From Isochrysis galbana (Eukaryota > Haptophyta > Isochrysidales > Isochrysidaceae), in contig CM030938.1 in the NCBI GenBank assembly GCA_018136815.1, forward strand, positions 360,247 through 424,246: DNA of 64,000 nt. The letters are read 5' to 3'. Below, in pieces: positions 30,187-40,924 of this stretch. Each line of letters opens with the position of its first letter. The first letter of the stretch is position 1. Both the position numbers and the translations under genes were made by a program. Below the pieces are notes generated by a model, which worked only from the letters and a program-made list of their open reading frames with translations, did not search any database and was not told the DNA's origin.

Positions 30187-33102
30187 TCACAGATCTAACT
30201 CAACGGCCGCCTCGCAGAATCGAAAGAGGCTCTCACGGACTGTCTGCTCGACCACCTCGTGACACGCTGCGGCACGTGCTTTGGCGACGACCCAGTCTGG
30301 GTTGCTCTCATTAAGTGCTTGCCGGGCAGCGGCCACTGCAGCGTCCTCGGCGGCCTTGCAGGCCAGCCTGTATTGTTCTGCCGCCTCCTTTGCAGTGTGC
30401 GCAGCCTCTGCCTTCTTGCGCTCCCGCTTGGACATTCCTGCTAGGCTCCCCAGGTACCGTGCCTCCTCCTCCTCCCTTGCCTGAGTGGCGAGCCGGTCAT
30501 CACGAGCGCGGGCGCTTGCCTCCGAGAGCTCCGCAGCTGGCACCCACGCGCTAGCCTCCCAGCACCACGCCATTTCAACTCCACGCAGCGTCATGCGCGC
30601 ACCGCTGCCGCTTGGCGACTCGCACGTCGCTTGTGGCTCCCGAAGGCCGTCGCCAAAACGAACATCTACCGCGCTGAGCAAAAGCGCCGCTTGGTCTGCA
30701 AGCACGCGCGCCTCAACTGCCGCCAATTGCTGAAGCGCAGCGGTGCGCACATCGTGGGCTCCACCTGTGCAGGCCGCGTCCAATGCGCGGTACAGGCACT
30801 CCATGGACTCGGAGCGCTCGGTAGGCGGGAGTAACATGAGCTGCTCTTCGAGAGAGGCGGGGTCGCCAGTCCATGGGTTCCCCTGCACGCTGAGCGACAG
30901 GCTGTCAAGCTCGAGGAACGTTCGCCGGGCTGGCGCGTTGCCGATCGACGGGAAACTCTGCCGGGCCCACGCCAGCCACACTACGAAGCGCTCCAAGCTA
31001 TCCTCATGAGCTAAGGAATTCGAGTCGGGGCTAGGCTCCACGAGTGTCGAGTTTGTTCGGGTTGCCACCAAGTGCACAGCCGGGTACACCACTTCATTCA
31101 GCAGGATCTCACGGACACTAGCCTCGACAACACGCTGGGCAACCTTGACCTCCAGCCTCCTTGCGGCAGCAGTCACGTCGGCCGCCGGTGTGCACACACC
31201 ACGAAGCTCGAGCGTTGGCGGATGAGCACTACTCGCCTCGGGAGCGGGCTTGAGTACAAGGCGCCAGCGGTCGTTGAAAACCCCGGGCGTGTCGGAACAA
31301 AATACGACGCCGCACGCAAGCTCCTCGCCCGGCGCGAGCGAACCGCGCACTTCGCGCACGCCAAAGCGGCTCGCCGCGGCAGCGGCCGTGGGTGTGGCGA
31401 GAACCCCGGCGGTAGGCATGTGCACCCACTCGAATTCCAGTGCGACAGAGCCGCTGTTGCGCATGCGCACTTCCTTCACTTGCGCCTCGCTTGTGTGCGT
31501 GGCAAACATCACAGTCGACACGCTTAGAGCGAGGTCCGGGCCAGCATGCGGCCTCGAGGCGCGCAGGCCGTCCTCGTCCATGTTACCTACATCAAAGTCG
31601 ATGGCCCGACTCCCGAAGCTCAACCTGTTCTCGGGGGTTTGCACCTGCACGACCGGCGCGTCGTCCTTTTCCAGCATGCACTGCGAGAAGCTGTCTGCGC
31701 CCGCCGTGCGCAGCGCTGGCGTCCGCAGGGGGCCGGCGATCGCGTCGTCGAACTCCGCGCGACCGTCCATCCAGCGCGTAGGTGTATTGACTATGATGAG
31801 CTGCGATGCCTCGCTGCCCTCGAGCTCGGTTGAGCCCTCGTAGTAGGTGGGCGAGCGGTAAGCCATCTGCTCCACCACGTCGGGTGCCATCGCCACAAGT
31901 TGCGACTTGATGCGGTCGAGCTCGGGAGACTGGGCGCGGCTGGGCGAGCGCGCCCGCGTTTGAGCCGAGGTTTGCAGCGGCAACCAGCCGAGCGTACGGC
32001 TCGAAGAAGAACGCAGCTTCAGGTGGCGGAGCGACTGCTCGGCGAACATGCTGTCCCGCTCTAGCGGCGAGCGGAACGGGCTTGATGAACCCAAGCTGCT
32101 TGCGACGCCAGCTGCCGGCCGGCCAAGCACTGGTGCCGAGGCGGAGGTGCTCAGCCCACGTCCCGGCACCCCGGCGGTCTGGAGCGGAGCTAGCCCAGCG
32201 GGCCGGCGCACGCGCGCAAGGCGTGCGGGGCCTCTGAGCGATGGCGAACGCACAGGCGCGAAGAGCCCATTGACCCCGACCGGAACGTAGCATTCGTTGG
32301 ACTCGCGAAGCGCAAATTCCCATGCGCCCCGGCCGCCGCCGGCGAGCCGGCGACGCGCCTCTTCGAGCAGCGCGTCCTCCTCGACAACAGCACGCCGCTC
32401 GGCGCCCGAACGATTCATCTGGAGGCGCTCGGGTGAGATGCCCACCCGCGCCGAGAGGTGTGCGCCCACCTCGCCCCATATCTCCTTGTAGTTCTCCCAA
32501 TGGCGGAGGGCGTTCTCCTGGCCGCGCAGCCTCAATGATCCCAACGGCCGCGTGCCGTGCTCGATGTAAGAGTCGGTGTCGGCAGGTTCGTCGTCGTCGA
32601 CGCCGGCCGTTCGCTTATCGTAAGAGCCCGCTCCGGGTGAGCGGCGCGATATGGGGAGCGGGAGGCTCTCGCAGAGCGCCATCGAGCTCATCCTCGATGT
32701 GGGAGGCGCGGCGAGGGCAGAGGCGGAAGCGGCCAGCTCGTCGGGCGTGCCAACGATCGAATGGAGCCGGATCTTGCCCCCATCGCTTGTGGGAAGCCTG
32801 CGATCCGCGAGGAAGACTGACTGCGGCAACGGAGCTCCCTCTGCAGCAGTCTCTCCGCCGCCAGCAAGCCGCACGCTCTGGCCGAGCGAGCGGACTGGGT
32901 GGGCGAGGAGCACGAGCCGGCGCGCCTCTGGTAACCTGCCCTCCACCCGCCGGCGCACCAGCAGGCGCCGCCCTGACGCCCCAGCAGCCCCAGCACCCCC
33001 CGCAGCCGCCCCCTCCGCCTCCGCCGAGTCGTCGCTCTCCATCGGGAGGAGTGAAACGGCACACTGCGGGAGCAGCGCCCACACCCGGTCGTTAGCGGCC
33101 AT
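30187..33102 (-). CDS. MYCBP-associated-protein-like (MYCBPAP) ciliary protein
   Basis: An intronless 971-residue ORF from ATG 33102 to TAA-side end 30187. About residue 190-260 reads HWENYKEIWGEVGAHLSARV, then SPERLQMNRSGAERR and a helix ALLEEARRRL. This resembles the MYCBPAP family segment around its WENWK...LSR.L.R....L.MN..E..R motif. Near residue 530 SLSVSTVMFATHTSEAQVKE and RMRNSGSVALEFEW form an ASH/MSP-like immunoglobulin fold typical of ciliary and central-apparatus proteins. The C-terminal 100 residues are charged helix (KRERKKAEAAHTAKEAAEQY), likely coiled coil. Human MYCBPAP is of similar length. Family call is by motif memory, so moderate; a role in the flagellum is inference. 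Confidence 0.6.
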   Translation of the reverse strand: MAANDRVWALLPQCAVSLLPMESDDSAEAEGAAAGGAGAAGASGRRLLVRRRVEGRLPEARRLVLLAHPVRSLGQSVRLAGGGETAAEGAPLPQSVFLADRRLPTSDGGKIRLHSIVGTPDELAASASALAAPPTSRMSSMALCESLPLPISRRSPGAGSYDKRTAGVDDDEPADTDSYIEHGTRPLGSLRLRGQENALRHWENYKEIWGEVGAHLSARVGISPERLQMNRSGAERRAVVEEDALLEEARRRLAGGGRGAWEFALRESNECYVPVGVNGLFAPVRSPSLRGPARLARVRRPAGLAPLQTAGVPGRGLSTSASAPVLGRPAAGVASSLGSSSPFRSPLERDSMFAEQSLRHLKLRSSSSRTLGWLPLQTSAQTRARSPSRAQSPELDRIKSQLVAMAPDVVEQMAYRSPTYYEGSTELEGSEASQLIIVNTPTRWMDGRAEFDDAIAGPLRTPALRTAGADSFSQCMLEKDDAPVVQVQTPENRLSFGSRAIDFDVGNMDEDGLRASRPHAGPDLALSVSTVMFATHTSEAQVKEVRMRNSGSVALEFEWVHMPTAGVLATPTAAAAASRFGVREVRGSLAPGEELACGVVFCSDTPGVFNDRWRLVLKPAPEASSAHPPTLELRGVCTPAADVTAAARRLEVKVAQRVVEASVREILLNEVVYPAVHLVATRTNSTLVEPSPDSNSLAHEDSLERFVVWLAWARQSFPSIGNAPARRTFLELDSLSLSVQGNPWTGDPASLEEQLMLLPPTERSESMECLYRALDAACTGGAHDVRTAALQQLAAVEARVLADQAALLLSAVDVRFGDGLREPQATCESPSGSGARMTLRGVEMAWCWEASAWVPAAELSEASARARDDRLATQAREEEEARYLGSLAGMSKRERKKAEAAHTAKEAAEQYRLACKAAEDAAVAAARQALNESNPDWVVAKARAAACHEVVEQTVRESLFRFCEAAVELDL

Positions 33103-34790
33103 GGGCCGGGGAAATCAATAACAATGTTTCTAATCCTCATTAACTGTTTACTGCCGGAGCATGCAAATGGATGCTTCAAACGACATATTTCGTCCCTGCT
33201 CGCCAACGCCTTTGACGGGTGCCCATGAGGTGCTGGGGGAGCCTCAGGGACCTCCTTCCCCACATTTCCCACCCATTTTCAACACAATAGGTCGAGATTG
33301 TAGTGTGGAATAATGGAGAAAATAGGCCCAGGGGCGAAGCAGCCATTTGGATGCTTCTATTTGATCCACCCATATGGTGGTCCGTGAATAGATAGCAGCA
33401 TTGTGTAGATCAAAGGTGACATCGTGTGTCTAGCGCTCGTGACGGCGATACAGTGACTCTAGACAAGGACGACGTTGCCACACTCAGGGTAGGACCGAGG
33501 TATCTACAACAAAACACGATTTATGTTAAAACACTGCCCCGCAGCGATATCGCTGAACAGTTAGGCATTCTCATTCAGCAGTAGGTCATGACGATGACGT
33601 AGGAACGATGTCTTGTCTAGACAGTTGGTATGTCAGAGCAAGGCTGATCTCACTCTTGGAGATTGCCTGCGAGGGCGCGCCGGCAGCTAGCGCGGAACGC
33701 GGTTCTTGTGGGGAGCTCATGGAGCTTTCCTCGGGGGTGACTACGGGCATGGTGATCGACGCACGACGCACGACGCACGCACGGAGCACGGAGGGCGCGG
33801 AAGTGTGGAAGGAGGCTTGTGGGAGGTGGTGGCAGGCGACTGGGGGTGGCTCAGGCGCGTGCTTGGCTTGTATTGACTCGTTGACTCGGGGTATAGACTC
33901 GGGAACTCGGGGGGACTCGCTTGGGAACACGGTGGGACTCGACGAAGTTGCTACAAAAATCACTCACAAGAAACCAAAAACCAAAGTCCTTGGGCTCAGA
34001 AAACTAACGTAAACACTCCGGCATCATACGATAAACAAACCCCTCCCCGCGCGGCGAAGGCTGAAGTCGCGATCGCTCGTCATGCGCGAAGATATACGGA
34101 AAGAGAGCGCATAACTACGCCACCGAAGGGTTCGAACTATCGTTAAAGTGGAACTCGTCCGCTGAAGCCAACGCGGAGGGTCGAGGAGAGATCCAAACTC
34201 GCGCGGGGGGAGAAGGCGATGTGCGGAGAGACCTTCTAGACAAGCGACGAGCAAGGGGCGACGAAACAAGACGCGAGACGCGAGGCGCGTGCCATTCGTT
34301 CTTCCTTTCTTTCATCGAAACCGCGACGAAACTAACATTAAACGTCGGTGCCCCCTCCGCGAGGATCGCGAAGAAGAACGGACGAGATGGAGGCAATCAT
34401 CGAAGGAACCGCGAGAGGAATCGAAGCGAGGGGGGGAACAACGACGGCCGGAGGAAACGAACCGCGCGCGGGGGAGAAGAGAACCTCGCGCGGGGGGGGG
34501 GGATTAATATAACGGCCGGAGGCGACGGACGGCACGCCGAGGGAAAGAACCTGCCGCGGGGGGGGCGAGGGACCGAGGGCACGGCGGGGCAGCGTGGGAG
34601 GGCGCGAGGCCGATCTCGGAGCGAGATCGCGTCCTTTCCCTCGCGGAGCGCGGAGAGACCCCCCACGAGATATCTTGGGACCGGAGAATGTTTTGGACGA
34701 ATCTTCTTGCCGTCGGCCGAGGAGAGGCGGACGGAGAGAGAGAGAGAGAGAGAGTCTCGCAGAGCGACTGCAGAACGAGAAGTCGAAGTC
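33103..34790. other. Intergenic region, no gene seen
   Basis: 33103-34020 holds the promoter side of the MYCBPAP-like gene and nothing recognisable beyond it. 34080-34790 is purine-rich (gaagaacg, gagagag) with a short (GA)n at 34732-34755 and may be the leader or LTR of the retroelement debris that follows. Confidence 0.4.
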
Positions 34791-35022
34791 ATGCCGGTTT
34801 ATTACCTTAAACGAGCCAACAATTATAGTAACAGCAAAAACAAAATTCGAATCGCAAATTTCGAGACCAAAACCTGCAAACCTGGACTTGAGACCATGGG
34901 GAATCCGAATCTGTGTGCCTTGTGCGTCAGTGGCAACACGGGGAACTGTTCAATTGTAATTGTGAGCGCGTACCTTACACGAATATTCATGCCTACAGCC
35001 TTCAGATGGGCAGGAATACAAC
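34791..35022 (+). repeat. Dispersed repeat family G, plus copy
   Basis: ttaccttaaacg.g....aattatagtaac and attcgaa.....ttcgagac..aaa........cctgga recur inverted at 36100-36235, and the distal block gaatattcatgcctacagcc...gaatacaac recurs at 17920-17965. The two 34.8/36.2-kb copies flank the chromodomain remnant in opposite orientation. Confidence 0.55.
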
Positions 35023-35404
35023 ACCCCCCGACTTAAATCGAGACGTCTCCCGATGTCGAGCCAAGAGAGTTCATTTAACCATACGAGACGAGAGACCTAG
35101 AGGAGGAGGATTAACCCATGGATCCAAAGCGAGCACAAAATCGGCAGCTTAGCGCGGCGGCCCCCGATTTCGTATGTCACGTCCTACCACGTTCTCCCTT
35201 TTACAGGAGTTTTGCTCGGGCAGTTGCGCTGGGTCAGGCGCTGACGCGACGCTAATCATCCACTTCCGGTCGACTTAGCGCTACGATTGTGAACGAGAAC
35301 GAGTACGACTCGAAGGCAGATCAGGAGGAGTACGACTTGTCTCTTGAATTCGACGTGGAATAACTTGATTGGATTGGGAACTTGAGCTTGGACTTGAAGA
35401 GGAG

Positions 35405-35650
35405 TCTACAGCGGAGTGAGCTTGGGGTTGAACCGGACGGCGGTCGAAAGTGGTGTCGTACGACTCAACTAGATCAGCACAACGCCGAAGCAACTCAATT
35501 CGAGACTCCCAAGTAGCTTCAGAACGAGGATAGCCGCGCCATTTGACGAGATACTTGAATGAAACTCCATCCTCTCGTGCTTCGTGGTTTCTGTCTCAAC
35601 TAGGTGCTCTACCCCTAGCGTTCTAGCTAGGGATTCTAGCTCCGCGCTGG
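35405..35650 (-). pseudogene. Chromodomain remnant of a Ty3/gypsy chromovirus
   Basis: The minus strand reads YLVKWRGYPRSEATWESRIE followed by LLRRCADLVESYD, a textbook chromodomain core (YLVKW.GY....TWE) with its C-terminal helix. Such domains sit at the end of chromovirus integrases. Upstream (GVEHLVETETTKHE) joins only through a one-base frame shift at about 35570. The rest of the integrase is not recognisable, so this is a decayed copy. Confidence 0.6.
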
Positions 35651-36014
35651 CATTACGCGAAAACGAGAGAGGGGGGTGGGGGTGCGCCGCGGGTCGGCCC
35701 TGTGCCACGGAACTTCTGGAGGAGAGAAGGCGAAGGACGGAAGAGAGTTGGCGATGGTAGCGGCTTGCGACATGAGAAAGGGCCATAAAGTAGTGAAGAA
35801 AGTGTCACTGCGTCTTGGGGCGCACATCACACTCCTCTAACAACTGCTCGAGCGGACCCATCCACGGCCTCACCACCCCCGACCGCCCCTGCCACCTGCC
35901 ACTCAGGAGCCGCCCTCAGATGAGGAGCAAGGCTACATGGAGTCGGATGCAACATACGACTTGTCCTTTCACCAGGAGAGGAGGGAGGAGGGAGACTACA
36001 CCTTCCAGGACGCC

Positions 36015-36235
36015 ACCGTGTTGTATTCAGGCCTCTCGGCCTGAATATTTCGGCATGAGCACGTGCCTTCTTCGCTATATATCGTCTTCTATGTTCGTCG
36101 TGGTCACACAAGGCGTGCAGATTCGGATTCTCCCTGGGCTCAAGTCCAGGTCCGCCGATTTTCGTCTCGAAATTCGAAGATTTGAGTTTGATTTTTACCG
36201 TTACGGTAATTGTCCACGCGTTTAAGGTAAGAAAT
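36015..36235 (-). repeat. Dispersed repeat family G, minus copy
   Basis: Reverse-complement match to 34800-34930 (ggattctccctgggctcaag, cgtctcgaaattcgaag) with a degenerate form of the distal block near 36020-36050 (gtgttgtattcaggc). Confidence 0.5.
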
Positions 36236-36239
36236 TCAG

Positions 36240-36790
36240 GTAACAGAACTGGGCCCCCTCTCTGGATCCCCCCCCCCCCCTCTGCATTCCCTCCCTCCCA
36301 TTCTGCAGTTTCCCCCCCCTCTGCAGTCCCCCCCCCCCCCCGCACAGCAATTCAAGGAACGCTATGTATGGCGACAACACCACCCTCCCTCCGCATCATC
36401 CAAACCGACATTTCGGTCCGCGTTAAAGTCGAATCAATTGATGAGAAAATCAACAAGAAAGGCTCCTTTTCTCGTAAGGCGTAAGGCCCTCTACAACGCC
36501 CTCCAAGACGTCTCAGTGCACTTGGTCGTCGAAGCATACGGCCTGGCGCAAGCGGCCCAAAGTCTCAACCTGAGCGCGCTCATTTTTGCGATCGAAAAGG
36601 TTGGTTGGGCTGACCTTTCTGAAAGGCAACCGGGAGCGCATGAAGCTCTAAGGAGGAGCAGGCACCTTTGTGTCCAAGGCGACCTATTCGACCCGCTGGC
36701 ATCTCTATGTTTCGGCGGGCCAAGGCTCGTTTCTCGACGGAAACTTTCCTCGCAAGCTGCTGCTTCAGATCGACGGTAAGACCGCTAAAT
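36240..36790 (+). other. Weak coding-like stretch
   Basis: After poly-C/T runs (36270-36345) the plus strand reads MATTPPSLRIIQTDISVRVK (36362) and, shifted one frame, KALYNALQDVSVHLVVEAYG then LAQAAQSLNLSALI (36480-36600). The second part has the feel of a helix-turn-helix domain of a transposase. Too short and broken to name. Confidence 0.25.
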
Positions 36791-36796
36791 GACATT

Positions 36797-36915
36797 AAGT
36801 GTTTCGCGATGTTCTACGTATGTTTCGCGTTCGCGCCGTTTACCTCCGGATGTTTCGCGAGTAAAGTTTTTTTCCGCCGACCCCCCCGCAAATTTCGTAA
36901 AAAGTTTCGCGAAAC
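36797..36915. repeat. Cluster of GTTTCGCG words
   Basis: gtttcgcg occurs at about 36799, 36820, 36850 and 36903 (gtttcgcgaaac, palindromic), spaced 20-50 bp. It resembles the subterminal repeats of the hAT elements in this window and may mark an element end. Confidence 0.5.
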
Positions 36916-37891
36916 CCTTACTAGGCCCTAGCGACTAGCGACGGAGCTCGGCATGAAAAACATCTCGTAAATTCTTCAGACGCAAACAAAGACAAAGACT
37001 TCTTCCGGACGCCGTCAACCCCGGAAGGCGGAAGGGGCAAAACGGCGCCCGGACGAGGGCATCGCTCGCTCTTAATCCCCTTTCTCACGCCCGTGGTCGG
37101 CGAAGCAGTGCGCGCGACTCCCCTTCCCCCGGTTTTCCATGAAAGGCAGCGGGGGGAGGGGAAAGTGGAGGTGGTAGGACGGGGAGGGTAGTTATGAGTA
37201 GCAAAAGCACTCTGCCTCATGCCGTGCACGTAGCGGTTAGGGTTTTAAGTTTTCGTCGGTATGCTAAGTTCGTAGACCTCTGACCTCGGAAACTGAAAAT
37301 TTGAAATGTTCCATCACAATGGACATGAACATGCTTCATGCTTATCCTACAATATGTTCGGGTGTGGAAACGCCATCATGACCAGCAACTCCCCGCTCGA
37401 GGACTTAATGATCATACAGCCACAGCGAAGGAGCGCTACCCACAGGAAGGATAACGTGGGCCGCGCCACCGGTGCCTAGACGGGCCACACAACGCCATAG
37501 CCGCATTAGCAAATACAACGAGACGATGGCGCAAATAGAGTTCGCACTTCAAGACGGCGCTCTCTTGGACTAACGAAACGTCGTGGCATACGAACCGCTC
37601 GCCTCCGTGCACGTCGCATCAGGAAGTCCCAATCGCAGTGAGAGTACTATGAGGACGCACGTGAGCGGGTCATCCGAATCGGTCACCGAGCAATCTATCG
37701 TAGCCTAGATTCAAGCAGCGCCGTGTGGACGACAGTGGCACGTGTACCCTCATGAGGAAGGCTTCAACTGCAAGCACGTGAGACCCATGGGATTTCGCGT
37801 TGCCTCTGCACTGCCCAAGGGGGGTGTCTTGGGGGGTAAAAGTCTCGGCTTGGTGTGCCGCGCCGACTGTCCGCCGCCTGTGGCCTCGGAC
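36916..37891. other. No gene seen; family I copy at 37165-37250
   Basis: The family I block (ggacggggagggtagttatgagtagcaaaag, in parts) is followed by cgtgcacgtagcggttagg. The remainder up to the CPBP protease stop shows no coding region. Confidence 0.4.
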
Positions 37892-39071
37892 TCAGCGTCG
37901 TAGGTAGTTGAAGATGGCGTCGGTGAGACCGAGCACGACGACAGCATCTGCGCCTGCGTGAGTAAGCACGGCAGCGAGCAGCCCCACCTGAGTGGCAAAA
38001 TGAACCGCGGCAGTGACAAGAGGATGCGTGGGCGGTTCGTAAGCGTGCATGCATGCGCGCGCCCGGTGAAGTGTGCGGCGCCGCAGGCCGATGGGCAACA
38101 CGCCTTGTCGACAAGCAGCTGCAAGAACATGCCGAAGCCGACAAGCCCCACGAGACCAAGAGTCGCGAGTCCGAAGGGCAGGAAAATATAGAGCACGTTG
38201 GCTATGCATGGTGCGGGGTGCGGGGTGAGCATGCAGCTGCCTGTCGGCTGGGCGGCGAGGCGCGTGGGTAGCCGCACCATGGTAAGAGGCATAGAAGACG
38301 GAGGTGCATAGCCAGAGGAATAATGTGCCGGGCGTCTCGCTCGTCCAGCGGCGCACGGCGCGCGGTGCCGCGTTGACGGGAAGGCAGTGCGTGCGCGCGC
38401 GGCGCGAGAGCGCCTCCTTGAGGAAGACGCGCCAGAAGAGCTCTTCAAGCGGCGGGTTGACGGTGACGAACCACGCACCAAACGTGATGGCGCCTGCCTC
38501 GTCGTGACGCGAGAAGCCGTACACGACTCCCTCGAGCACGATCCGCCGCTCTAGCTCGCCCCACCATGCGGCGTCGAAGCGCTCCAACCTGTGCAGGCCG
38601 AGGAGTTAAAGGCAGGGAGAAAGGGGGGAGTTCGGGGCACTCGGCTCCTGGGGGGTGGGCGGTGGGTGGCGGGCACTGCATGTGGCGCGCAGCGCACAGT
38701 TCGAAGAGCACGGCAGCGGAGAGGAAGCTGCCTATGCCAAGGCCGAGACCGACCACGAGCTGCACGCTCCACGGGCGCGGCTGCGAGCGAAGGGCGTGCG
38801 CGACGTGCTCTCGAGGCGCTCGGTAGCACCAGAGAACGAGCAGCGGCGCCAGCGCAAAGACTGCCTCGACCGAGAGGACGGCGCCCCACGTGGAGCGCCC
38901 GTGCACAAAGGAGAGGTAGACGACGAGGAGCGGGAGGAGTGCGACGGCGACCACGAGAGAGAGAGGTGCGTTTGGCGCCTCCGCCTCGCTCGATGCGGTG
39001 GAGGATGCCTCCTCATCAGAGTGAATGAGGTCACTCGCAAGAGAGCGCCGCTCAGAGGTTGAGGAGAGCAT
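37892..39071 (-). CDS. CPBP/CAAX-family intramembrane protease
   Basis: Four exons join to 296 residues: 38677-39071, 38278-38588, 38113-38201, 37987-37892. Introns are 38589-38676 (88 bp, phase 2), 38202-38277 (76 bp, phase 1) and 37988-38112 (125 bp, phase 0). Exon 1 holds two hydrophobic segments (LSLVVAVALLPLLVVYLSF and VLSVEAVFALAPLLVLW) and a third (VGLGLGIGSFLSAAVLFEL). Exon 2 carries NPPLEELFWRVFLKEAL, the diagnostic EE..xR glutamate pair, and SVFYASYH with the second-motif histidine. Exon 3 is a membrane helix (YIFLPFGLATLGLVGLVGFG). These enzymes cleave proteins within membranes, as in CAAX processing or bacteriocin immunity. The third donor (CTT|GTCGAC) is the least certain. A (TCCC)n tract lies just upstream on the sense strand. 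Confidence 0.75.
38202..38277 (-). other. Intron 2 of the CPBP protease gene
   Basis: 76 bp, phase 1, donor CATG|GTGCGG and acceptor GCATAG|CCAAC. Splicing joins the YASYH motif to a clean transmembrane helix. Confidence 0.7.
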
Positions 39072-39123
39072 TTGGGGGGAAAGGGGGGGGGGGGGGAAGC
39101 TGACGCGCTGAGCGAGCAAGCGA

Positions 39124-39325
39124 GCGAGGGAGGGAGGGAGGGAGGGAGGGAGGGAGGGAGGGAGGGAGGGAGGGAGGGAGGGAGGGGAGGGAGGGAGGGA
39201 GGGAGGGAGGGAGGGAGGGAGGGAGGGAGGGAGGGAGGGAGGGAGGGAGGGAGGGGAGGGAGGGAGGGAGGGAGGGAGGGAGGGAGGGAGGGAGGGAGGG
39301 AGGGAGGGAGGGAGGGAGGGAAGAG
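39124..39325. repeat. (GGGA)n microsatellite
   Basis: About 200 bp of nearly pure ggga repeat with two one-base interruptions (39184, 39253). On the sense strand of the CPBP gene it is a pyrimidine tract starting about 50 bp before the ATG. Confidence 0.95.
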
Positions 39326-39462
39326 GCGGGAGGGAAGAGGCGAGAGGTGACAGGAGGGAGAGAGGAGAGGGCTGCGCCGCGCTCTTTCCGTCGCAGGCGG
39401 CACCTCTTCACACCCGATAGCTCAGAGGGATCTTTACTTCCTACCTCGTAAGGGATCCTCTA

Positions 39463-39929
39463 CAGTAAGGGTGCACCATTAAAACAGGGATTTTTGCCTT
39501 CTACATTTTCTACATAAGCCGACTCCCACACCTTGATAGTTTCTTAGAAGCCGCGGGGTCTTTACTTTTACTATTACTATTTGTTATGTTATTTTGTGTG
39601 TACATATTTAAGCAGCCGAGAGCAGAAGGAAGGCGCAAAAGTATAAGTGCGAAGTGCCCCCACGGCCACGGCCCACGGCCAACGAATGGCCACTATTGAC
39701 CACAACAATCGGCTGACGGCCCGCTACACGGCGACAACGACAACTTGCTTGGCCCGCCGGCGAGGCCCGCAGTCCGCAGTGCATAGAAGATAGAAGTTTT
39801 CTTGCGCTGAGTTTCTTATCCTCAGCAGGTGGAGGCCTCTCAGTCCAGCTCCGATTTCTTATCGCTAGATGGCCAATTTGCTTCTAGGTTTTCTTAATGG
39901 GGGGGTTTCTTAATGGTGCACCCTTACTG
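39463..39929. mobile_element. Tc1/mariner-type MITE with TA duplication
   Basis: Perfect 20-bp terminal inverted repeats, cagtaagggtgcaccattaa at 39463-39482 and its complement at 39910-39929, are flanked by TA at 39461-39462 and 39930-39931. The CAGT start and TA target site are diagnostic of the Tc1/mariner superfamily. The 467-bp body is AT-rich with no transposase. An internal partial copy of the terminus (tcttaatgggg) lies just inside the right end. Confidence 0.9.
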
Positions 39930-40009
39930 TATCCGCTCTTCCACAAGGATGTGTTGCTTGTTCATTGTTCATTTGGATGTGGATGCTTCTCCCAAGCCTG
40001 GCCAAAATA

Positions 40010-40912
40010 ATAATAATCTAGCTGAGCATTAGTACCACTACTCTCACTAGTCACTAGCCCGGTACTAACACGACAGCCCTCAGCGCACCTGCCCGTACAC
40101 CTTGGCGCGTGTTGTTGCCACAGATACATACACCTATGCACCCCTCCACATCTCCCCCCTCGCAAGCCCCCGGCTCCCATTCTAACTCCCCACAAGTTAA
40201 AATGAGGGAAAACCCATTGATTGACCATTGAGGCGGACCGATCGACGCCGGCCGACTCTCCGGGAAAAAGCACCGGGGGGGGGGGGGGGAGGAACCTCTC
40301 GTCAAAAAAGGAGAACGGCCCTTCCAGCTCGCGCCGTGAGCAGTTCTCGAGAAATAAACGACTGCGAGTCGAGTAGCCTGTGCCACCTTCAGGATACTCT
40401 TCTCGAGCTTGAGCCGCTCCCTTCTCCCTTCTCTCTCCCTCCTGTCGCCGGCCGCCTCCTACCCGTTTGCTTACGCAAACGGGGCCTGTTTCTAACCGCA
40501 CTCCATCGGGGGGGGTGCAAACCCCCCCCTCTCCCTCTCTCCACTCTCTCCCTTCGTCGTCCGCTGCGGCGCGTCGCCATGCGGCGCGCCCTGGCCTGCT
40601 CTCAGGGGCCCTTTGGGGGCTCCCAGGGGGCCAGCAAGGGCAGCTCAGGGGGCAGTGGAGGCTGGGGCTCAGCCCCTGGCCCCCCCTGCCTCTCCCACGC
40701 TCGCCTCGCTGGCCATGGGAGCCGCCCAGAGACACCTGTATGCCTGGCGACCAGGGACAGAGGGGGAGTCAGCTCGAGGGCAGGCCCAGCGCGGGCGTGG
40801 GAGTGCAGCTTACGGGCCGCGCCCCCGAAGGGTCTGGGCCAGATTGTTGAGTGCCCTGCCCCTGCCAAAGGGCAGGGGCTGGGGTTGATTGTACGGGCCC
40901 ACCCCGGGGGAC
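40010..40912 (-). mobile_element. GC-rich retroposon (family D), inverted copy
   Basis: Reverse complement of the 7956-8877 element over most of its length, including the 3' end tactaatgctcag and an (ATT)n tail at 40003-40017. The 5' end matches to ccccggggtgggcccgtaca at 40890-40912 (inverted). No clear TSD was found. Confidence 0.65.
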
Positions 40913-40924
40913 AACCCTAGCTGA

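Noticed and set aside
34120-34150. B-box-like gggttcgaact
   Set aside because: No A box or cloverleaf upstream at the right distance.
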